A DNA stretch of 64,000 nt, taken from NCBI GenBank assembly GCA_044221315.1, contig JBGAPK010000006.1:109586-173585 (forward strand), written 5' to 3'. This document shows, piece after piece, positions 61,255-64,000 of the stretch (within the stretch, counting starts at the first letter, position 1; the number at the start of each line of letters is the position of its first letter). The notes under the pieces are model-generated. The model worked only from the letters and a program-made list of their open reading frames with translations, ran no database searches and was not told where the DNA came from. A program made the position numbers and the translations under genes. This DNA is from JAFEBO01 sp044221315 (lineage in GTDB: Bacteria > Planctomycetota > Phycisphaerae > Phycisphaerales > UBA1924).

Positions 61255-62286
61255 ATGAATCGCCGCGGCGAAATCTCGCAGCGCGGGGCGCAGGGGGCCG
61301 GGCTGTCACTGCCGCCTCGCCGGCCGGCCTTCACCCTCATCGAACTCCTCGTCGTGATCGCCGTTATCGCGATCCTGCTTTCCGTCCTGCTCCCCGGTCT
61401 GAAAATGGCCCGGCGCGGCGCGATGAACACCAAGTGCCTCGCAAACCTAAAACAACAGGCCGTTGCGTGGCAGGTGTATACCGACACCTTCCGTATGTTT
61501 CCGCTGCCCCGCAGCAAGGACATCGAGGCCTACTGCATTCCCGGAAGGCTCGAGCCTCGCCCCGGCGCTCCGCAGTCGCTCACGGGCGGGCTGAACTACT
61601 CCTACGGAGGAGTTCACTGGTACGGTCAGCAGGCGTCCACGGGTCTCTACCAAACCCCTTCGGCCCTGCTCGATCCGTTCCGGCCGCTCAATCCGTTTAT
61701 TGAGAATTCACAGGTCGTGCAGGATAAGTGTCGCACGTTCCAATGCCCCCTGGACGATGGAAATCGCGACACGGTAACGGGTAACCCGACGGTGCTTGTT
61801 CGCGAAACCGCCAGCCAACCTGGTCGAGCTCCCGTGGGCGCCCTCGGTTCGACCATGTATCTCCAGATCGGCACCAGCTACGAGTCCAACGACTGGATGT
61901 ACTGCGTACCAGGATCTTGGCGAGGCTGGACCGTGAAAGACAATCCCAAGGCCAGCAACTTCGTCTGGTGGCTCGGACCTCAACACCTCGTCACTCCTCC
62001 TTCCCGATTCATCGTGCTTGGCGATGCCGGGTACATGGCCGCCGGCCGGTGGCCGGAGTTCTATATATCACAAAATCCCACCCGTTCTGGATGGTGGCAC
62101 GGCTACGAGACGGGCAACCTCGCCTTCATGGACGGCTCTTGCCGCAATACCCGCATGGGCGCGATGACCACCAAGGATTACTCGTTCTACATGGACGAGG
62201 GCAAGCATGAGGGGGTCGACGAAAAAGGCTACGTGAGCGCCAAGCGGGTCAATCAGTGGATCCAGATGGGGCCGGGCAAGCCCTGA
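61255..62286 (+). CDS. prepilin-like protein with N-terminal cleavage/methylation domain
   Basis: 343 residues, GGGGAG before ATG. A basic leader ends RRPA|FTLIELLVVIAVIAILL, the type IV prepilin / type II pseudopilin signal with Ala instead of Gly at -1, a form I have seen in planctomycetes. The globular part has KCLANLKQQAVAWQVY, typical of the many planctomycete prepilin-like proteins. CPLDDG and FIVLGDAG plus NLAFMDGSCRN near the end match the H-X9-DG family. It is probably a surface pseudopilin. No secretion genes adjoin. Confidence 0.85.
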   Translation: MNRRGEISQRGAQGAGLSLPPRRPAFTLIELLVVIAVIAILLSVLLPGLKMARRGAMNTKCLANLKQQAVAWQVYTDTFRMFPLPRSKDIEAYCIPGRLEPRPGAPQSLTGGLNYSYGGVHWYGQQASTGLYQTPSALLDPFRPLNPFIENSQVVQDKCRTFQCPLDDGNRDTVTGNPTVLVRETASQPGRAPVGALGSTMYLQIGTSYESNDWMYCVPGSWRGWTVKDNPKASNFVWWLGPQHLVTPPSRFIVLGDAGYMAAGRWPEFYISQNPTRSGWWHGYETGNLAFMDGSCRNTRMGAMTTKDYSFYMDEGKHEGVDEKGYVSAKRVNQWIQMGPGKP

Positions 62287-62767
62287 AGATTCCGCTGCGC
62301 TGGGCCTAGGGACGCCGGGCTCGCGGCGAAATCGCACCCAACGGTCTCAAGAGTCACGCGAGCCCAGGTCGGCCCGCGGAAGCCAGCCCGCCCGGAGTGG
62401 CCACAAGAGCGGGCGCACATCCGAATTGTGAAACTAATAACATAATACATTACACAAATAGAGATTGTGTTGGTACTTTCGCAATCGGCGGATTGGGGAA
62501 TCGTGTGCAAGGAGTATTGCCGGCCCGGACATGAGAGAACAAGAGGCCCCGCTCTCGGACGTATAACCCAAGAGGACCTCTCGGAATTCGGTCCAAGGCT
62601 GGACCCGCCCTCCGTGATGGCCGATTGGCCCTGCGGGGGCTCGGGGAGGGCAGGTTGGACCGAGCAACTCGTGGTTCTCGGACGGACAGATCAGAATGCT
62701 GAGTCACGTTCTCAATGTGGAAGAACTGTGGATTGCTCCGGATTTCCGGGCTCGGCAAGAAATGTTG
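62287..62767. other. intergenic region, nothing coding recognised
   Basis: Contains an AT-rich patch near 62427-62475 in otherwise GC-rich DNA. Open frames here have no family resemblance and no ribosome binding sites. Confidence 0.4.
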
Positions 62768-62796
62768 TTGACAGGGGTTAGGCTCCCATGTATCTT
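62768..62796 (+). promoter_or_regulatory. strong sigma70-type promoter with long downstream leader
   Basis: TTGACA, exactly 17 nt, then TATCTT (62791-62796). The likely start near 62803 leaves a leader of about 220 nt before ATG 63026. Confidence 0.65.
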
Positions 62797-62992
62797 GCAC
62801 GGTGGACACGATCTCGTCGGGGGAGTTCGAAGGGAGATCTCAGTTGAGAGAACCCGAGTCGTTGATGTGAGTGTCGTCGATCGGCGAGAGGCGGTCTCGT
62901 CGTTCGAAGCAATCACGCAGCGCAGAACTCCCGCGGCAGGTTCGTGTTCATGAGTTTGTGTTGAAGGACGAGTCTCGTTTGTGCTCTGTAGT

Positions 62993-63013
62993 GGTTTGCG
63001 CAAACCCTTTTTT
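62993..63013 (+). promoter_or_regulatory. palindrome plus T6 directly before the ribosome-binding site
   Basis: GGTTTGCGCAAACC is a perfect 14-nt palindrome followed by C and six T, then TGGAGGTG as Shine-Dalgarno. The layout resembles a weak intrinsic terminator or an operator at the end of a leader. Confidence 0.4.
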
Positions 63014-63025
63014 GGAGGTGTCTCA

Positions 63026-64000
63026 ATGGATCGGAAGAAGCTTGCCCTCATGCTCTTGGGCGCTGCCGGTGCTGCATGCACGGTGGCAATCGCGGATGAA
63101 ACGATTGATTCGTCCAGCCGCCTGCCCCACAAGGCCCTGAACAACCCGCTTGATTCGCGCCATTCGTCGGGCGGCGCCTTCGGCGACCGTGCGGTCAACG
63201 TCACGGTGTACGACTGCTTTACCGGCTTCGGCGGGTTCACCTACTCGTACCTCGGAAACTGCTCGCACATTCTCGAGGACATCTCGTTCGACGGCGGCCA
63301 GTACGGCCCGTCCTACGCCGGTTCACGCAGCATTTCGTCCATGGCCCACGGCTGGGCGCTCGTGACTTCGACCGCGACTTGGGACATGCGCTGGTCGTTC
63401 TATCACCCCAGCGACGTCAGCTTCGGCGGCCTCCCGGCCCTCGGCAGCATGATCTCCGCCAGCGCGACGCCCTACTACACCCTTACCCTGACGGGCTTCG
63501 ACACGAACCTCTGCTTTGGCTACATCTACAGCGCCGGCATCAGCCTTCCCAGCCCCATCGCGATACCCACGGGCGAATCAACATTCTGGCTCGAAGGCGC
63601 GATCGTTGAGCCCGGCACGCCCGGCACGGCGCCCCTGACCACGACCAACCTCTTCCAGGTCAACAAGGTCGCCAGCAACGTCGGCTTTGCCTACGGCAGC
63701 GCCTCCGGCGCCAAGATCAGCCAGCCCGGACACGTCGTCAACGCTCCGCCCACGGACGTGCTGGTCTCTGATCTGGCCTTCGCCGGCAACCCGTGCGCAC
63801 CCGGTTACGCCAACCCCGCCTACGGACGCGACATCAACTTCGACGGCGTGTTCACCGGCCAGTCGATCGCGCACTCCTCGGGCGCGACGAACGAACTTCG
63901 CTTCATCGACCTGAACACCGCGACCAGCCAGGCGGGTATCACGCTCTCCTACATCTGGGCCATGGTCGGCGAGATTGATTCGCCCCCCTTCCCGGGCGGC
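63026..64000 (+). CDS. secreted protein, unknown, 3' truncated by window edge
   Basis: The frame stays open for 325 codons to the window end. GGAGGTG lies 5 nt before ATG. Signal peptide MDRKKLALMLLGAAGAACTVAIA. The mature part is Gly/Ser/Thr/Tyr-rich and beta-prone (GGFTYSYLGNCSHILEDISF, SATPYYTLTLTGFDTNLCFGY, TGESTFWLEGAIVEPGTPG). A later segment, GRDINFDGVFTG, resembles a degenerate calcium loop. No catalytic motif is seen. It may end in a dockerin-like or sorting module beyond the window. Confidence 0.75.
   Translation, partial: MDRKKLALMLLGAAGAACTVAIADETIDSSSRLPHKALNNPLDSRHSSGGAFGDRAVNVTVYDCFTGFGGFTYSYLGNCSHILEDISFDGGQYGPSYAGSRSISSMAHGWALVTSTATWDMRWSFYHPSDVSFGGLPALGSMISASATPYYTLTLTGFDTNLCFGYIYSAGISLPSPIAIPTGESTFWLEGAIVEPGTPGTAPLTTTNLFQVNKVASNVGFAYGSASGAKISQPGHVVNAPPTDVLVSDLAFAGNPCAPGYANPAYGRDINFDGVFTGQSIAHSSGATNELRFIDLNTATSQAGITLSYIWAMVGEIDSPPFPGG

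Noticed and set aside
62704..63240. Minus-strand open frame of 178 codons over the start of the last gene
   Set aside because: Composition is shadow-like and it runs across a strong plus-strand promoter, leader and signal peptide.

Overview
The window is high-GC bacterial DNA from what looks like a planctomycete of the class Phycisphaerae (Phycisphaerales-like). This is inferred from gene content, as there is no rRNA here. The clues are secreted proteins ending in paired dockerin-like repeats of the CPADLNxDxxVDDxDF type, a membrane protein with a CPxC zinc ribbon, a prepilin-like protein with an A|FTLIELLVV leader, an ECF sigma/anti-sigma/PDZ set, and large families of secreted beta-rich proteins.

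Layout. 1-4.75 kb: three tandem TPR plus O-GlcNAc-transferase-like (SPINDLY type) genes, the first cut by the window edge. 4.7-8.7 kb: PmtA-like methyltransferase, FHA-GAF-histidine kinase, DinB-fold protein, uracil phosphoribosyltransferase. 9.1-13.3 kb: a giant FG-GAP/dockerin protein and a relic of the same repeat. 13.5-19.8 kb: diacylglycerol-kinase-like lipid kinase, ConA-fold secreted protein, ybeY with a CNNM/CorC gene, S41 peptidase, second DinB-fold protein. 19.8-24.8 kb: phosphohexomutase with a duplicated 3' end flanking a small membrane gene, then a PTPS-III-like enzyme and polyphosphate kinase. 24.9-29 kb: dockerin protein, GNAT, zinc-ribbon membrane protein, putative DNA-binding protein behind a large inverted repeat. 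29.1-44.3 kb: nuoE and nuoF, normally adjacent, lie about 13 kb apart. Between them are a small acidic protein, three related lipoproteins and five secreted tail-fibre/adhesin-like proteins (two with proprotein-convertase P-like domains, two with S74 self-cleaving chaperone domains), plus relics. 44.3-48.7 kb: DUF4132/DUF7737-like relic, dockerin protein, PGPGW membrane protein with a broken paralogue, beta-helix dockerin protein, small basic protein. 48.9-58.1 kb: DUF167, purE, purK, HtrA-like protease, coiled-coil/BRCT-like membrane protein, and a minus-strand tatC-tadA-mutM cluster. 58.3-61.1 kb: ECF sigma factor, anti-sigma-like protein, PDZ protein, ending in a strong terminator. 61.2-64 kb: prepilin-like protein, then a secreted protein with a long leader that runs off the window.

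Two themes stand out. First, the region is dominated by expanding and decaying exported-protein families, with relics of FG-GAP, S74, dockerin, PGPGW, DUF4132-like and phosphohexomutase genes. Second, at least nine genes carry a TAnnCT hexamer ending 6-8 nt before the start codon. This is the geometry of a -10 element serving a leaderless transcript, and it settles several otherwise ambiguous starts. No tRNA, rRNA, CRISPR array, transposase or integrase was seen.
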